NCBI RefSeq assembly: GCF_022341425.1
Contig: NZ_JABFUC010000001.1
Location: forward strand, 124,001-188,000
Direction of reading: 5' to 3'
From: Billgrantia campisalis
Lineage (GTDB): Bacteria; Pseudomonadota; Gammaproteobacteria; Pseudomonadales; Halomonadaceae
Length of the DNA stretch: 64,000 nt
Shown: piece by piece, positions 1 through 8,204 of the stretch
How positions within the stretch are numbered: position 1 is the stretch's first letter
Layout: each line of letters opens with the position of its first letter
Made by a program: the position numbers and the translations under genes
The notes under the pieces: generated by a model
Told to the model about the DNA's origin: nothing
Databases searched by the model: none
What the model saw: only the letters and a program-made list of their open reading frames with translations

Positions 1-678
1 ATAGCGGCGAGCCACATCGATCATCGACACCATGGCATCGATGGCCCCCACGTTGCTGCCTTCCAGGGCACCGGTCGCCACGCGGGCCTCTTCGTCGGCG
101 GCCAACATCGCCACATTGCCTTCGGCATCGGGCCGCGGGCGAAACAGGCCGTCATCGCCGCGCACCAGATCCTCCTCGGGCGTGACCAGCTTGAGTCGCC
201 CGACATCGGCAAGTGCGTCGGGCCCCTCCCCTTCGCCGATGGCGCTCAGGGTGCCGTCGGCGCCCATGAAGAGCTGCGAGCCCGGGGGCACCTGAATGGG
301 GCCGCCATCGCCCATGACCGGGCGTCCGCCCACCATCAGCACGCCATCGCCGGCGATCTGCAGGTCGCCGCGCCGCGTGTAGGCTTCGGTGCCATCTTCG
401 GTCTGCACCGCCAACCAGGCATTGCCCTGCATCGCCACGTCCAGCTCGCGACCGGTGGCGTTCATCGGCCCGGGGGTGAAATCGCTGCCCGGCGTGGTGC
501 CCGCCACGGAGACGCGGGTGGGCAGGGCGCCGTCGCCCTGCACCGGCACCGCGCGCATGGCATGCAGCTGGGCGCGAAACCCGGCGGTGTCGAGGTTGGC
601 CAGGTTGTGGCTGACCACCGCCTGCTGGTCCATGCTCTGCTTGGCGCCGCTCATGGCGGTATAGAGGATGCGATCCAT
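1..678 (-). CDS. flgF: Flagellar basal-body rod protein FlgF (3' end beyond window)
   Basis: Proximal rod protein of the flagellar basal body, exported by the flagellar type III apparatus and assembled in the periplasm. The visible 226 codons stay open to the left edge, so the C-terminus is missing. The N-terminus (MDRILYTAMSGAKQSMDQQA) followed by VVSHNLANLDTAGFRAQ is the rod/hook-family signature, with Asn-Leu-Ala-Asn near residue 27. A FlgE/F/G-type segment (TRRGDLQIAGDGVLMVGG) follows. It is downstream of flgE in the flgB-C-D-E-F order and separated from it by 125 bp containing a hairpin. FlgG is the main alternative, but this length before the variable region and the gene order favour FlgF. 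Confidence 0.93.
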   Translation of the reverse strand, partial: MDRILYTAMSGAKQSMDQQAVVSHNLANLDTAGFRAQLHAMRAVPVQGDGALPTRVSVAGTTPGSDFTPGPMNATGRELDVAMQGNAWLAVQTEDGTEAYTRRGDLQIAGDGVLMVGGRPVMGDGGPIQVPPGSQLFMGADGTLSAIGEGEGPDALADVGRLKLVTPEEDLVRGDDGLFRPRPDAEGNVAMLAADEEARVATGALEGSNVGAIDAMVSMIDVARRY

Positions 679-760
679 CGTTGTGCCTGCTATCTGCTAA
701 CCAGGAAGAACGAACCCCGCTTGGGCGGTACCCAAACCGGGTGCCTGTCGTACAAGCCCG

Positions 761-788
761 GGCTGGCGCTCCCAGCGGAGCGCCAGCC
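761..788 (-). terminator. Hairpin between flgE and flgF
   Basis: A perfect 12-bp inverted repeat (761-772 with 777-788, loop CAGC) lies in the flgE-flgF gap. The minus-strand RNA would form a very stable GC stem, followed only by CGGGCTTGT rather than a real U tract. It is more likely an attenuator, RNA-stability element or partial terminator lowering flgF relative to flgE than a full intrinsic terminator. A second, weaker GGTACCC/GGGTGCC stem lies at about 727-744. Confidence 0.5.
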
Positions 789-803
789 TGGAAGACGTCA
801 GGC

Positions 804-2312
804 CTAGAGGTTGATCACGGTCTGCAGCAGCTCATCCTGGGTGCTGATGGAGCTGGAGTTGGCCTGATAGGCGCGCTGGGCAACGATCATATCCACCAGC
901 TGCTTGGCCAGGTCCACGTTGGAGTTCTCCAGCACGCCGGACTCGATGGTGCCGAACACTCCTGTACCTGCCACGCCGAGGATCGGCAGCCCCGAGGCGT
1001 TCGTCTCACGCCAGGCGTTATCGCCTGCGGGTTGCAGCCCCTCCACATTGGCAAAGCTGGTCAGCACGACCTGACCGGCGTCGCGCCGCTCTTCATTGGT
1101 ATAGTTGCGGATCACCCGGCCGTCGTCGGTCACCTCAATGCCGGCAAGGCTGCCCGAGCTATAGCCATCCTGGCTCAGGCTATTCTGAACAGAGTTATTG
1201 CTGAACTGAGTGGTGCCGGTCAAGATAAAATCGTGGTTGAGTGGATTGGCCCCCTCACCCACGGTGAAATTCAGCTCGGCTCGATCACGAGTCTGGGCAG
1301 CATCATCTACCGAGGCCTGTTCAAATGCAGTTTCTAGATCCGAACCAAGCGCTGAAGCATCAGCCACGTCGTAAATAGGATTTTCCCCGAAATCGAGCTG
1401 GTAGCCGGCTGCCGCAACACCCACAATATCATCGGCATTCCGTGCATTATTTCCATTTTCATCCAAATCGGAATACCTGGCAAGCTGCCCATTTTCGTTG
1501 AAACGCATCCAGAAGGCATTCTTCATGTCTTGTGCAGCACCGGCCTCCCCATCAAACTCAAGCTTTCCATCAACCGCCTGAAAAACTCGCCAGGCGTTTG
1601 TATCGTCATCAACCTTTTCAAAATAAACAGTTATATTCCGCGCATTACCCAACGAGTCGTAGGCAGTAAAGCTATTGGAAAAGTGGTAACTCACGTCCAG
1701 TTCAAGGGGCTCACCGTCAGCATCATAGTCACCATCATTGTCGACCGTTAGAGCATCACCGTTCTCATCCACTGCACCAAGAGAAATGGTTTGCAGTTGC
1801 TCGCCGGCCCTCGCACTGGAGTCGAGATTATAGGTGGCACTTACTTCTGTTGTAGCATTGGCTGGAATATCATCGGACGGCACCCGAATCGGCTGGGGGG
1901 CTCCACCCGCCACCACGGCAGAGAAGGGGTCGTTGGGATCGGTCAAGCCATAACCGGTCAGCCGCTGACCGCTAGCATTGACCATATAACCCTGATTATC
2001 GAGGTTGAACTGGCCGTTACGCGAGAACACGATCTCGCCACCGGGCTGCTCGAGGCGATAGAACCCTTCACCGGCAATGGCCAAGTCCAGGTTGCGGCCA
2101 GTGTTTTCCAGGTCGCCGGATTCGAAGTTCTGGGTCACAGCCGCGACGCGTGTGCCCAGACCAACCCGGCTATTGGCGCCGGCGAAGACGTCGGAAAAGG
2201 CCACGCCGCTGCTCTTGAAGCCCACCGTCTGGGAGTTGGCGATATTGTTGCTGACGACCTTCAAATTTTCGGACTGGGCGGCCAGGCCGCTAAGGGCTTG
2301 TGAAAAGCTCAT
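804..2312 (-). CDS. flgE: Flagellar hook protein FlgE
   Basis: Structural subunit of the flagellar hook, polymerised outside the cell on the distal rod with FlgD as cap. The start is placed at MSFSQALSGLAAQSENLKVV (502 residues), because the frame extends 42 codons further upstream but the conserved family N-terminus begins here. Signatures seen are the N-terminal VVSNNIANSQTVGFKSSGVAF rod/hook motif, the LDLAIAGEGFYRL segment, and the C-terminal SNVDLAKQLVDMIVAQRAYQANS helix. The middle (about residues 140-370, positions 1200-1900) is Asp/Asn-rich and clearly more AT-rich than the ends, as expected for exposed hook domains that evolve fast or recombine. It lies between flgD and flgF. Confidence 0.96.
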   Translation of the reverse strand: MSFSQALSGLAAQSENLKVVSNNIANSQTVGFKSSGVAFSDVFAGANSRVGLGTRVAAVTQNFESGDLENTGRNLDLAIAGEGFYRLEQPGGEIVFSRNGQFNLDNQGYMVNASGQRLTGYGLTDPNDPFSAVVAGGAPQPIRVPSDDIPANATTEVSATYNLDSSARAGEQLQTISLGAVDENGDALTVDNDGDYDADGEPLELDVSYHFSNSFTAYDSLGNARNITVYFEKVDDDTNAWRVFQAVDGKLEFDGEAGAAQDMKNAFWMRFNENGQLARYSDLDENGNNARNADDIVGVAAAGYQLDFGENPIYDVADASALGSDLETAFEQASVDDAAQTRDRAELNFTVGEGANPLNHDFILTGTTQFSNNSVQNSLSQDGYSSGSLAGIEVTDDGRVIRNYTNEERRDAGQVVLTSFANVEGLQPAGDNAWRETNASGLPILGVAGTGVFGTIESGVLENSNVDLAKQLVDMIVAQRAYQANSSSISTQDELLQTVINL

Positions 2313-2340
2313 TGAGTTATCCTCGTTCCCTGCTGCGCGA

Positions 2341-3033
2341 TTACAGAATTTGTTTGATATCGTTGAGGCCAACCTGGCCATAGACGGCGCCGAGATCCAG
2401 GCGCACGTTCCCGTTACTATCCTTGGGCGTGACGCCACCCACCATGGCGTAGTTCAGCGCCTGGGCACTGATGGATTCACCATCGCGGTCGGTGGCCTCC
2501 AGCCTGACGCGATAGGAGCCGGGAGCGGCACTATCGCCCTCTGATGTCTTGCCGTCCCACTGGAACGACTCCACGCCAGCCTTCACGGAGCCAATATCGT
2601 AGCGGCTGACCACCTGGCCGCTCGCATTGGTAATCGTCACCCGCACGTTTTCGGCGGGCTTCTCCAGCTCGATACCGAAGGGCGTGGTGTGGGCCTGGCC
2701 GGCCTCACCCTGCTCGAGCAGCACGCGATCGCCTTTCACCAGCACGCCCTGCCCGATCAGGTGCGTGGCCTGCATAGCCTGGTTGGCATCCATCTGCGCC
2801 GTGATGCCCTTCAGGGTCTGATTGAGCTGCTCGATACCGCTGACCGTATTGATCTGGGCGATCTGTGAGGTCATCTCATGGTTTTCCAGGGGGTTGAGCG
2901 GATCCTGATTCTGGAGCTGCGTGGTCAACAGCAACAGGAAACTCTCTCTCAGCTCATCCGACTGGCTCTGGTTCAGCTTGGGTCCGCCGCCGTTGAGACT
3001 GGACAGCGCCGCGGGATCAATGCCTCCCACCAT
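2341..3033 (-). CDS. flgD: Flagellar hook assembly cap protein FlgD
   Basis: Hook-capping protein needed for ordered addition of FlgE subunits. The 230 residues contain the family's N-terminal scaffold motif (FLLLLTTQLQNQDPLNPLEN) with EMTSQIAQINTVSGIEQLN. An FlgD Ig-like/tudor region follows, with the FLN-type strand pattern 'VRVTITNASGQVV' and 'FQWDGKTSEGD'. The gene starts 2 bp after the flgC stop and ends 28 bp before flgE, so it is clearly part of one transcript. Confidence 0.96.
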   Translation of the reverse strand: MVGGIDPAALSSLNGGGPKLNQSQSDELRESFLLLLTTQLQNQDPLNPLENHEMTSQIAQINTVSGIEQLNQTLKGITAQMDANQAMQATHLIGQGVLVKGDRVLLEQGEAGQAHTTPFGIELEKPAENVRVTITNASGQVVSRYDIGSVKAGVESFQWDGKTSEGDSAAPGSYRVRLEATDRDGESISAQALNYAMVGGVTPKDSNGNVRLDLGAVYGQVGLNDIKQIL

Positions 3034-3035
3034 GA

Positions 3036-3443
3036 TCAGCCCTCCCCTAGGGTCAGTGTCTTGAGCATCATCTGCTTGCTGGTGTTCATGACCTCGACGT
3101 TGGCCTGATAGGAGCGCGAGGCGGAGATCATATTGACCATTTCATGGACCGGCTCGACGTTGGGCATGGTCACGTAACCCTCCTCGTTGGCCAGCGGGTG
3201 TGCCGGGCGATACTCCAAGCGCATCGGCGAGGGGTCCTCGATGACCTCGCGCACCCCGACGCCGCCGATGCCGTGACCGCCCTGCAGGCGCGACTCGAAC
3301 ATGACCTGCTTGGCGCGATAGGCCTCCCCGTCCGGCCCGGCAACGCTGTCGGCGTTGGCCAGGTTGCTGGCGGTAACGTTCATGCGCTGCGACTGGGCGC
3401 TCATGGCCGAGCCGGAGATATCGAATACGGAAAACATCGACAT
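3036..3443 (-). CDS. flgC: Flagellar basal-body rod protein FlgC
   Basis: Proximal rod subunit, 135 residues, the usual size. It starts [17 protein letters not shown] and contains the rod signature [15 protein letters not shown]. The C-terminus has the family helix [20 protein letters not shown]. Flanked by flgB upstream (31 bp) and flgD downstream (2 bp). Confidence 0.96.
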   Translation of the reverse strand: MSMFSVFDISGSAMSAQSQRMNVTASNLANADSVAGPDGEAYRAKQVMFESRLQGGHGIGGVGVREVIEDPSPMRLEYRPAHPLANEEGYVTMPNVEPVHEMVNMISASRSYQANVEVMNTSKQMMLKTLTLGEG

Positions 3444-3474
3444 GAATTAGCTCTCTCTGGTGACTCGCCCACGA

Positions 3475-3888
3475 TCACTCGGGCTGCATGGCGCCTTTCA
3501 GCCCTTGAATGCGGCTGTTGAGGATGGTCAGTGCCGCCTGGTAGCGCACCGCGTTATCGGCGAACTGGGTACGCTCCCGATCCATGTCCACCGTATTGCC
3601 GTCCAGGCTCGGCTGGTCCGGCACCCGGTAGAGCAGGTCATGCCCCGGCGGCGCGAAGCCCTGGCCGGCCAGGTGCCGGTCGCTGGTTCGCGCCAGGGCC
3701 ACGGCGCCGCCGGAAGCGCGGCCATGTTCCACCGCCTTCTTCAGCTCGCTGGCGAAATCCATGTCGCGCGCCTTGTAGTTCGGCGTGTCGGCATTGGCAA
3801 TGTTGCTCGCCAGCACCTTGTGGCGCTCCTGGCGAAGCCCCAGTGCCTGCTGGTGGTAGTTGAAGGCGGACTCGAGCTGGTCGATCAT
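3475..3888 (-). CDS. flgB: Flagellar basal-body rod protein FlgB
   Basis: Most proximal rod subunit. The start is set at MIDQLESAFNYHQQALGLRQ (137 residues, the family norm). The open frame continues 38 codons upstream without family similarity, and a GGGAGC ribosome site precedes the chosen ATG. The KVLASNIANADTPNYKARD motif is diagnostic of FlgB/FlgC, and the C-terminal TILNSRIQGLKGAMQ helix is present. First gene of the flgBCDEF run. Its promoter should lie in the 187-bp gap shared with divergent flgA; no convincing sigma-54 or sigma-28 element was found there. Confidence 0.95.
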   Translation of the reverse strand: MIDQLESAFNYHQQALGLRQERHKVLASNIANADTPNYKARDMDFASELKKAVEHGRASGGAVALARTSDRHLAGQGFAPPGHDLLYRVPDQPSLDGNTVDMDRERTQFADNAVRYQAALTILNSRIQGLKGAMQPE

Positions 3889-4075
3889 CCCGGCGCTCCC
3901 GTGTGCGGAACCTGTAAAACGAATGCGGAACTTGTTGATGCTGAAGAATAGCCACGGAGGTGTCACCTCAATGGCAAGAACAGGAGGGTTTTCCGCGGCC
4001 ATTTCTCATGTTTCACGCCCCGGGGCCGGGATAGAATCGTCTGACCCCCGTTACCAGCGGCATTGATCCACCCTC

Positions 4076-4783
4076 ATGGCCTACTTCAGCCCCCAACGCC
4101 TGCCGATGCGCCTCAACGGATGCCTGCTTTCCCTCGCCCTGCTGCTGTCGAGCACGGCGATGGCGGACGATAACGCCGCACTGATGCAAGCGGTTCATGG
4201 CTTTCTGCATGATCGCGCCCAGGCTCTGGGCGATGAGATCATCGTCGAGCTTCACCCCCCGTCGGCCAGGCTTCCCGCCTGCGAGGCGCCGGAGCCTTTT
4301 CTGACCCGCGACGGCGAGCTGCCGCTGGGACGAGTCTCGGTGGGCGTGCGCTGCGGCAGCGATGGCAGGCAAGTGCGCTACCTGCAGGCCGAGATCGGGG
4401 TCATCGGCCACTACCCGGTACTCAACCGGGCCCTTGCCGCCGGCGAGAGCGTGCGGGAGAAAGACCTGGAACTGCGTGAGGGCAATCTGGCCGACCTGCC
4501 CAGCCGCGCCCTGCTGGACGGCGAGACGATCGTCGGCCAGGTCGCCACCCGCCCCCTGCGCGCCGGGGAACCGCTTCAGGAGCACCAGTTCCGGGCCCTG
4601 CCGCTGGTGGAGCGCAACCAGCGTGTCTCGATCGAGGCTCACGGCTCAGGCTTTCGAATCTCTCGCGAGGGCCAGGCGCTGGAGCCCGGCGGCCTTGGCG
4701 ACAGGGTGCGGGTTCGGCTGAGTTCACGGGAGGTCATCACGGCGGAGGTCATCGGCGACGCCACGCTTGTCGTGGACTTCTAG
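4076..4783 (+). CDS. flgA: Flagellar P-ring chaperone FlgA
   Basis: Periplasmic chaperone that helps FlgI form the P ring. A signal peptide is visible (hydrophobic CLLSLALLLSS then TAMA-DD cleavage). If translation starts at the internal Met at 4106, the signal peptide has the usual length, so either start is possible. The C-terminal SAF domain is recognisable (YPVLNRALAAGESVREKDLELREGN, then GQVATRPLRAGEPL and the final VRVRLSSREVITAEVIG). Divergent from flgB and upstream of flgM, as in many gammaproteobacteria. Confidence 0.94.
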   Translation: MAYFSPQRLPMRLNGCLLSLALLLSSTAMADDNAALMQAVHGFLHDRAQALGDEIIVELHPPSARLPACEAPEPFLTRDGELPLGRVSVGVRCGSDGRQVRYLQAEIGVIGHYPVLNRALAAGESVREKDLELREGNLADLPSRALLDGETIVGQVATRPLRAGEPLQEHQFRALPLVERNQRVSIEAHGSGFRISREGQALEPGGLGDRVRVRLSSREVITAEVIGDATLVVDF

Positions 4784-4872
4784 CGCCAACTGCGGCAGCC
4801 TGAAGGGTGCGCCTGGAACGCGCCCGCATTCCAGTGTGCACAAGCTTTTGTGCATAAATTTGTGCCGTGCCG

Positions 4873-4899
4873 TAAAGTTCCGCCGTCAGCTGCCGATAG
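4873..4899 (+). promoter_or_regulatory. Sigma-28 (FliA) promoter of flgM-flgN
   Basis: TAAAGTTC (4873-4880), an 11-bp spacer and GCCGATAG (4892-4899) match the class 3 flagellar consensus TAAAGTTT-N11-GCCGATAA at 14 of 16 positions. Transcription would begin near 4907, about 25 bp before the flgM start. This fits the known FliA-dependent synthesis of its own anti-sigma factor. Confidence 0.9.
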
Positions 4900-4931
4900 C
4901 ATGAGAAAGCACCGGTCATGAGGCCCCCATC

Positions 4932-5219
4932 GTGAAGATCAACAGCCAGAACCCCCTGTCTCGCCCCACGCCGGCAACGCCGCGTGACGACACCCCCAAG
5001 GCGAAAGACAGCGACAAGGCGAACCAGCAGAGCGGCGGCCCCTCGGCAACGACGCACCTGCGCCAGGCCACTACCGATGCCTCACGCGATATCGATACCG
5101 TCAAGGTCGAGGAGATTCGCGACGCCATTCGCGAGGGACGCCTGGAGATTCACGCCGAGCGCATCGCCGATGCTCTGATCGAATCCCTTCAGCAAACGAC
5201 AGGCAGCGACAACGCATGA
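4932..5219 (+). CDS. flgM: Anti-sigma-28 factor FlgM
   Basis: Binds and inhibits FliA until the hook is complete and FlgM is exported. 95 residues, GTG start giving the family N-terminus MKINSQNP. The N-terminal half is disordered and rich in Ser/Thr/Pro/Lys. The C-terminal FliA-binding helices read VDTVKVEEIRDAIREG-like (here DIDTVKVEEIRDAIREGRLE) and IHAERIADALIES. It overlaps flgN by 4 bp (ATGA), so the two are translationally coupled behind the sigma-28 promoter. Confidence 0.95.
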   Translation: MKINSQNPLSRPTPATPRDDTPKAKDSDKANQQSGGPSATTHLRQATTDASRDIDTVKVEEIRDAIREGRLEIHAERIADALIESLQQTTGSDNA

Positions 5220-5665
5220 GCCTCAGCCAACTGCTCACCGAACAGCAGCAACGCCTGGATGCACTGATCGCGCTACTTGAACGGGAACGCGCCCTGCTGA
5301 CCTGCGCCAAGATTGACGGCGAGGCCCTCAAGGAGGTCGCCGAACGCAAGGGCGAGCGACTCGAGCAGTTGGAAGCCACGGAAACCCTGCGCCAATCCGT
5401 CCAGCGCCGCCTGGGCTATGCCGAGGGCCTTGAAGGCGCCAACCAGGCCGCCCGGGATGCCGGCTGCCAGCAGGAGTGGGCACAGACGCTTGAACGCACT
5501 CGAGAGGCACACCGCCTCAATACGCTCAACGGCCAGCTGCTCAGCCTGCGCATGTCCCAGAACAAGCGTCTGCTGGACTTCATCCATGACGCTGCCGAAA
5601 AGACTGTCTATCGCGCCAGCGGCCGTGTCGCCGCCCAGCCCGGACGCCTCAACACCTCGGTGTAG
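5216..5665 (+). CDS. flgN: Flagellar export chaperone FlgN
   Basis: Cytoplasmic chaperone for the hook-filament junction proteins FlgK and FlgL. 149 residues, almost entirely helical and coiled-coil-like, with heptads such as LTEQQQRLDALIALLERERALL near the N-terminus and LNTLNGQLLSLRMSQNKRLLDFI in the C-terminal half. Identity is supported by size, helical pattern and the ATGA overlap with flgM. Confidence 0.9.
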   Translation: MSLSQLLTEQQQRLDALIALLERERALLTCAKIDGEALKEVAERKGERLEQLEATETLRQSVQRRLGYAEGLEGANQAARDAGCQQEWAQTLERTREAHRLNTLNGQLLSLRMSQNKRLLDFIHDAAEKTVYRASGRVAAQPGRLNTSV

Positions 5666-5812
5666 CCGCAACACCTCGACCGGGATACTGCCAGCGCTTC
5701 AGCTGCCCCTCGCCAACCGCCAACCCATCTCGACTACCACTGCCTGCCGACGCCGACCCTCGCCCAACGGGCTGACCGCCACGGGCAAGCCCTATCATCG
5801 TGATGCTTCGCC

Positions 5813-7840
5813 TCACAGGAACTCATCGAGCGAATGGTCGACCTCACCTCCCTCGCTGACCACCACCTCGTCACGCCCCGCCGACTTCGCTCGATAACAA
5901 GCGGCATCGGCGCGGGCAAGCACCGTCTCGATCGACAGGTCCCCCTCCTGCAGGGACGCCACACCGATACTCAAGGTAACGCGATACTCCCTGCCACCAT
6001 GGGTGACACCGATCTCGGAAACCGCCTGACGCAGGGCTTCGGCAATCTTCGTTGCCTGGCGCAGCGTGCAGCTCGGCAGCAGAATCGCGAATTCATCTCC
6101 CCCCTGCCTCGCCACATGGTCGCTGCGACGCACCTCCCAGGCCACCACCTGGGCTATGCGCCGCAGCATCTCGTCGCCCAGGGCATGCCCGCCCTCGTCG
6201 TTGATGGGCTTGAAATGGTCGAGATCGAAGAGGATCAACACCGAAGGCGTGCCGGTCTTGGCATACTCGGCCAGGGCCTCTTCCAGGCGCCGCTCGAAGC
6301 CGCGCCGATTGAGCAGCCCCGTCAAGGGATCATGCTCCGCCTCCCAGCGCTGTAGCGCCTCCTGCTGACGACTCTCGGTGATGTCCTTGACCATACCGAC
6401 AAAGCCCAGCGGCTGTTCGCTGCCCCGCACCTGGCTGGCATGCACTTCCAGCCACAGCGTCTCGTCACGCCCGTTGACAAAGCGCAGCTGGCGGACGAAC
6501 TCGCTGCCTGTCGACAGGGTATGTCGCCACATGTCCTCGGCTCCCTGACGATCGGCGGAATGGATCCGCCCCCACCAGTCCCGGGCTCCGCTCACCCGAC
6601 CAAGCCCCAGTAGCTCCAGCAGCGCCGGGTTCATGTAGGTCAGTCGCCCCTGCAGATCGGCGACGAACATGCCAAGCGGGGTGGAGCCCAGCACGGCATC
6701 GAGGAAGGCCTGGCGGTCCTTGAGATGCTCCAGCGCGGCGTGACGCTCATGCTCGAGGCGATTGAAGGTGTTGGCCACCTGCTGCAGCTCATCCATATGG
6801 GTCGACAGCGCCAAGTAGCGGCGCTCACCGGCAACCACTTCGCCGATCTGGCGCTCGAGCCGCTGCAGCGGCGCCAGCAACTTCTTGACCAGCCAGTACA
6901 TGCTGGCCAGCAACAGCACCGCGACACCCAGCCAGGCCCACCACAACCTGGCCAGGAAACTGCCCAGCGGCTCATACACCTGAGACTTGGGGAGCACAGC
7001 CCCCACCACCCAGTCGGCCGGCCACACCTGCCGGTACGCGACCAGCGCCGGCTCGCCGTAGACGCCGCGAGCGACCGCCTCTCCCTGCCAGCCGCTTAGC
7101 GCAAGATCGAGCGTCACCAGGTCCTGCTGGTTCACCGCCTCAACCAGCTCTCGATCACGACGGGGATGAAACAGCAGCTCCCCGGACGCCGCGAACACCG
7201 ATACATAGCCCACGTCACCGAGCCTGACGGCCTCCAGGCGTCGGAAAAGCCCTCCCTGGACCAGGTTGACCATGCCTCCCACCACGCCGCGAAATTCGCC
7301 GCGCTCACCGATTCGTGGCACCAGCATCAGCACCAGCGGCTCTCCGCTGGCCCGCCCCACGAAGGGGCGGCTGACATAGGGCCACGGCGAATGACGCACC
7401 ATGCGAAAATATTCCGTCCCCGCCGTTTCCAGCCCCACCCGCCCTTCTACCATCGGCCAATCCGCCAGCACGCGACCATCGGGACCGGTCACCATGATGC
7501 CTTCAAACCACTCCAGCAGCGCCTGATTGTCTTCCAGCAGCGATTTCAGCTCCTCTGGCTCTCGCCCTTCCAACAGCGACGCCAAGCGCTCGAGAGAGGA
7601 CAGCCGTCGATTCACATTGTCGGTGAGCCCATCGGCGATCAGCTGCGCATCGTAGCGAAGGTGCGCTACGCTGGCATCCTCAACCAACTCCTTGCCGAAC
7701 AACCAGGCGAGCATCAACAGCAGCCCCACAATAGCCAGCCAGGTAGTGACCAACCCCACCAACAGTCGGCCCTGCAGCGAGCAGAGCCGTCGAATAGATG
7801 AGTTGAGCAGCGTGGATGCCATAGGGGACGGTATGCGCAA
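5813..7840 (-). CDS. Membrane diguanylate cyclase: Cache-HAMP-like-PAS-GGDEF
   Basis: Predicted to make c-di-GMP from two GTP. Order: TM helix (about residues 25-50), a periplasmic double-Cache-type sensor (about 55-285, with the typical YVSRPFVGRASGEPLVLMLVPR and GDVGYVSVFAASGELLFHP strands), a second TM (about 295-315), a HAMP-like linker, a PAS domain (about 385-500), and a GGDEF domain with intact RQGGDEFAILLP. RRSD five residues before GGDEF is a complete inhibitory I-site (RxxD). The longest frame begins with TTG at 7840 behind AGGGAG; an ATG at 7822 is the alternative. Divergent from the degenerate GGDEF-EAL gene. The ligand of the Cache domain cannot be told. Confidence 0.9.
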   Translation of the reverse strand: MRIPSPMASTLLNSSIRRLCSLQGRLLVGLVTTWLAIVGLLLMLAWLFGKELVEDASVAHLRYDAQLIADGLTDNVNRRLSSLERLASLLEGREPEELKSLLEDNQALLEWFEGIMVTGPDGRVLADWPMVEGRVGLETAGTEYFRMVRHSPWPYVSRPFVGRASGEPLVLMLVPRIGERGEFRGVVGGMVNLVQGGLFRRLEAVRLGDVGYVSVFAASGELLFHPRRDRELVEAVNQQDLVTLDLALSGWQGEAVARGVYGEPALVAYRQVWPADWVVGAVLPKSQVYEPLGSFLARLWWAWLGVAVLLLASMYWLVKKLLAPLQRLERQIGEVVAGERRYLALSTHMDELQQVANTFNRLEHERHAALEHLKDRQAFLDAVLGSTPLGMFVADLQGRLTYMNPALLELLGLGRVSGARDWWGRIHSADRQGAEDMWRHTLSTGSEFVRQLRFVNGRDETLWLEVHASQVRGSEQPLGFVGMVKDITESRQQEALQRWEAEHDPLTGLLNRRGFERRLEEALAEYAKTGTPSVLILFDLDHFKPINDEGGHALGDEMLRRIAQVVAWEVRRSDHVARQGGDEFAILLPSCTLRQATKIAEALRQAVSEIGVTHGGREYRVTLSIGVASLQEGDLSIETVLARADAACYRAKSAGRDEVVVSEGGEVDHSLDEFL

Positions 7841-8204
7841 TGCACTCCCTCTCAGATTGCGTGGCGACCGGTTGTAGCGATCGATGTTCTCGGCGCTGCG
7901 GCAAGCGCGACAGTGAAAGCGCCAAATGACCCACTCCAGTCAAGCAAAGCCGTGCCACAAGGGCGCCCGGAAGCCTGGGCAATGGCGCTTTAGGGGTTAT
8001 ATCGGCAGGACACACGCGGCCTTGAGGGTAAACTCTTGCCTGTCACCTGGAAAATGCCGGAAAACACCACCTGCTCAACGCCCGAAAAGAGGCAGGATTA
8101 GAATAAAAAAGCAAAGCACCCTAAAGTCATATTTGTCGCTGACGATAAGTTGAAGTGAATCCATCGGACAGCTTGTCGAAGGTGGAAACGATCAACAAGG
8201 CCTG
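7841..8204. other. 364-bp divergent intergenic region between two c-di-GMP genes
   Basis: No coding frame of credible composition was seen. The part near 8085-8160 is AT-rich and carries the sigma-28-like promoter listed separately. No equivalent promoter could be found for the leftward gene, so the two neighbours are probably not co-regulated. Confidence 0.6.
8122..8148 (+). promoter_or_regulatory. Probable sigma-28 (FliA) promoter
   Basis: TAAAGTCA (8122-8129), 11-bp spacer, GACGATAA (8141-8148). This matches TAAAGTTT-N11-GCCGATAA at 13 of 16 positions with the exact spacing, 56 bp upstream of the GGDEF-EAL start. It would place that gene in the late flagellar regulon together with flgM. 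Confidence 0.75.

Noticed and set aside
3889..4075. Sigma-54 or sigma-28 promoter for the flgB operon or flgA
   Set aside because: No GG-N10-GC pair with good flanks and no TAAAGTTT/GCCGATAA pair at 11 bp was found in this gap on either strand.
7841..8050. Sigma-28 promoter for the leftward Cache-PAS-GGDEF gene
   Set aside because: A TATCGGC-like -10 is present but no matching -35 at the required 11-bp spacing.
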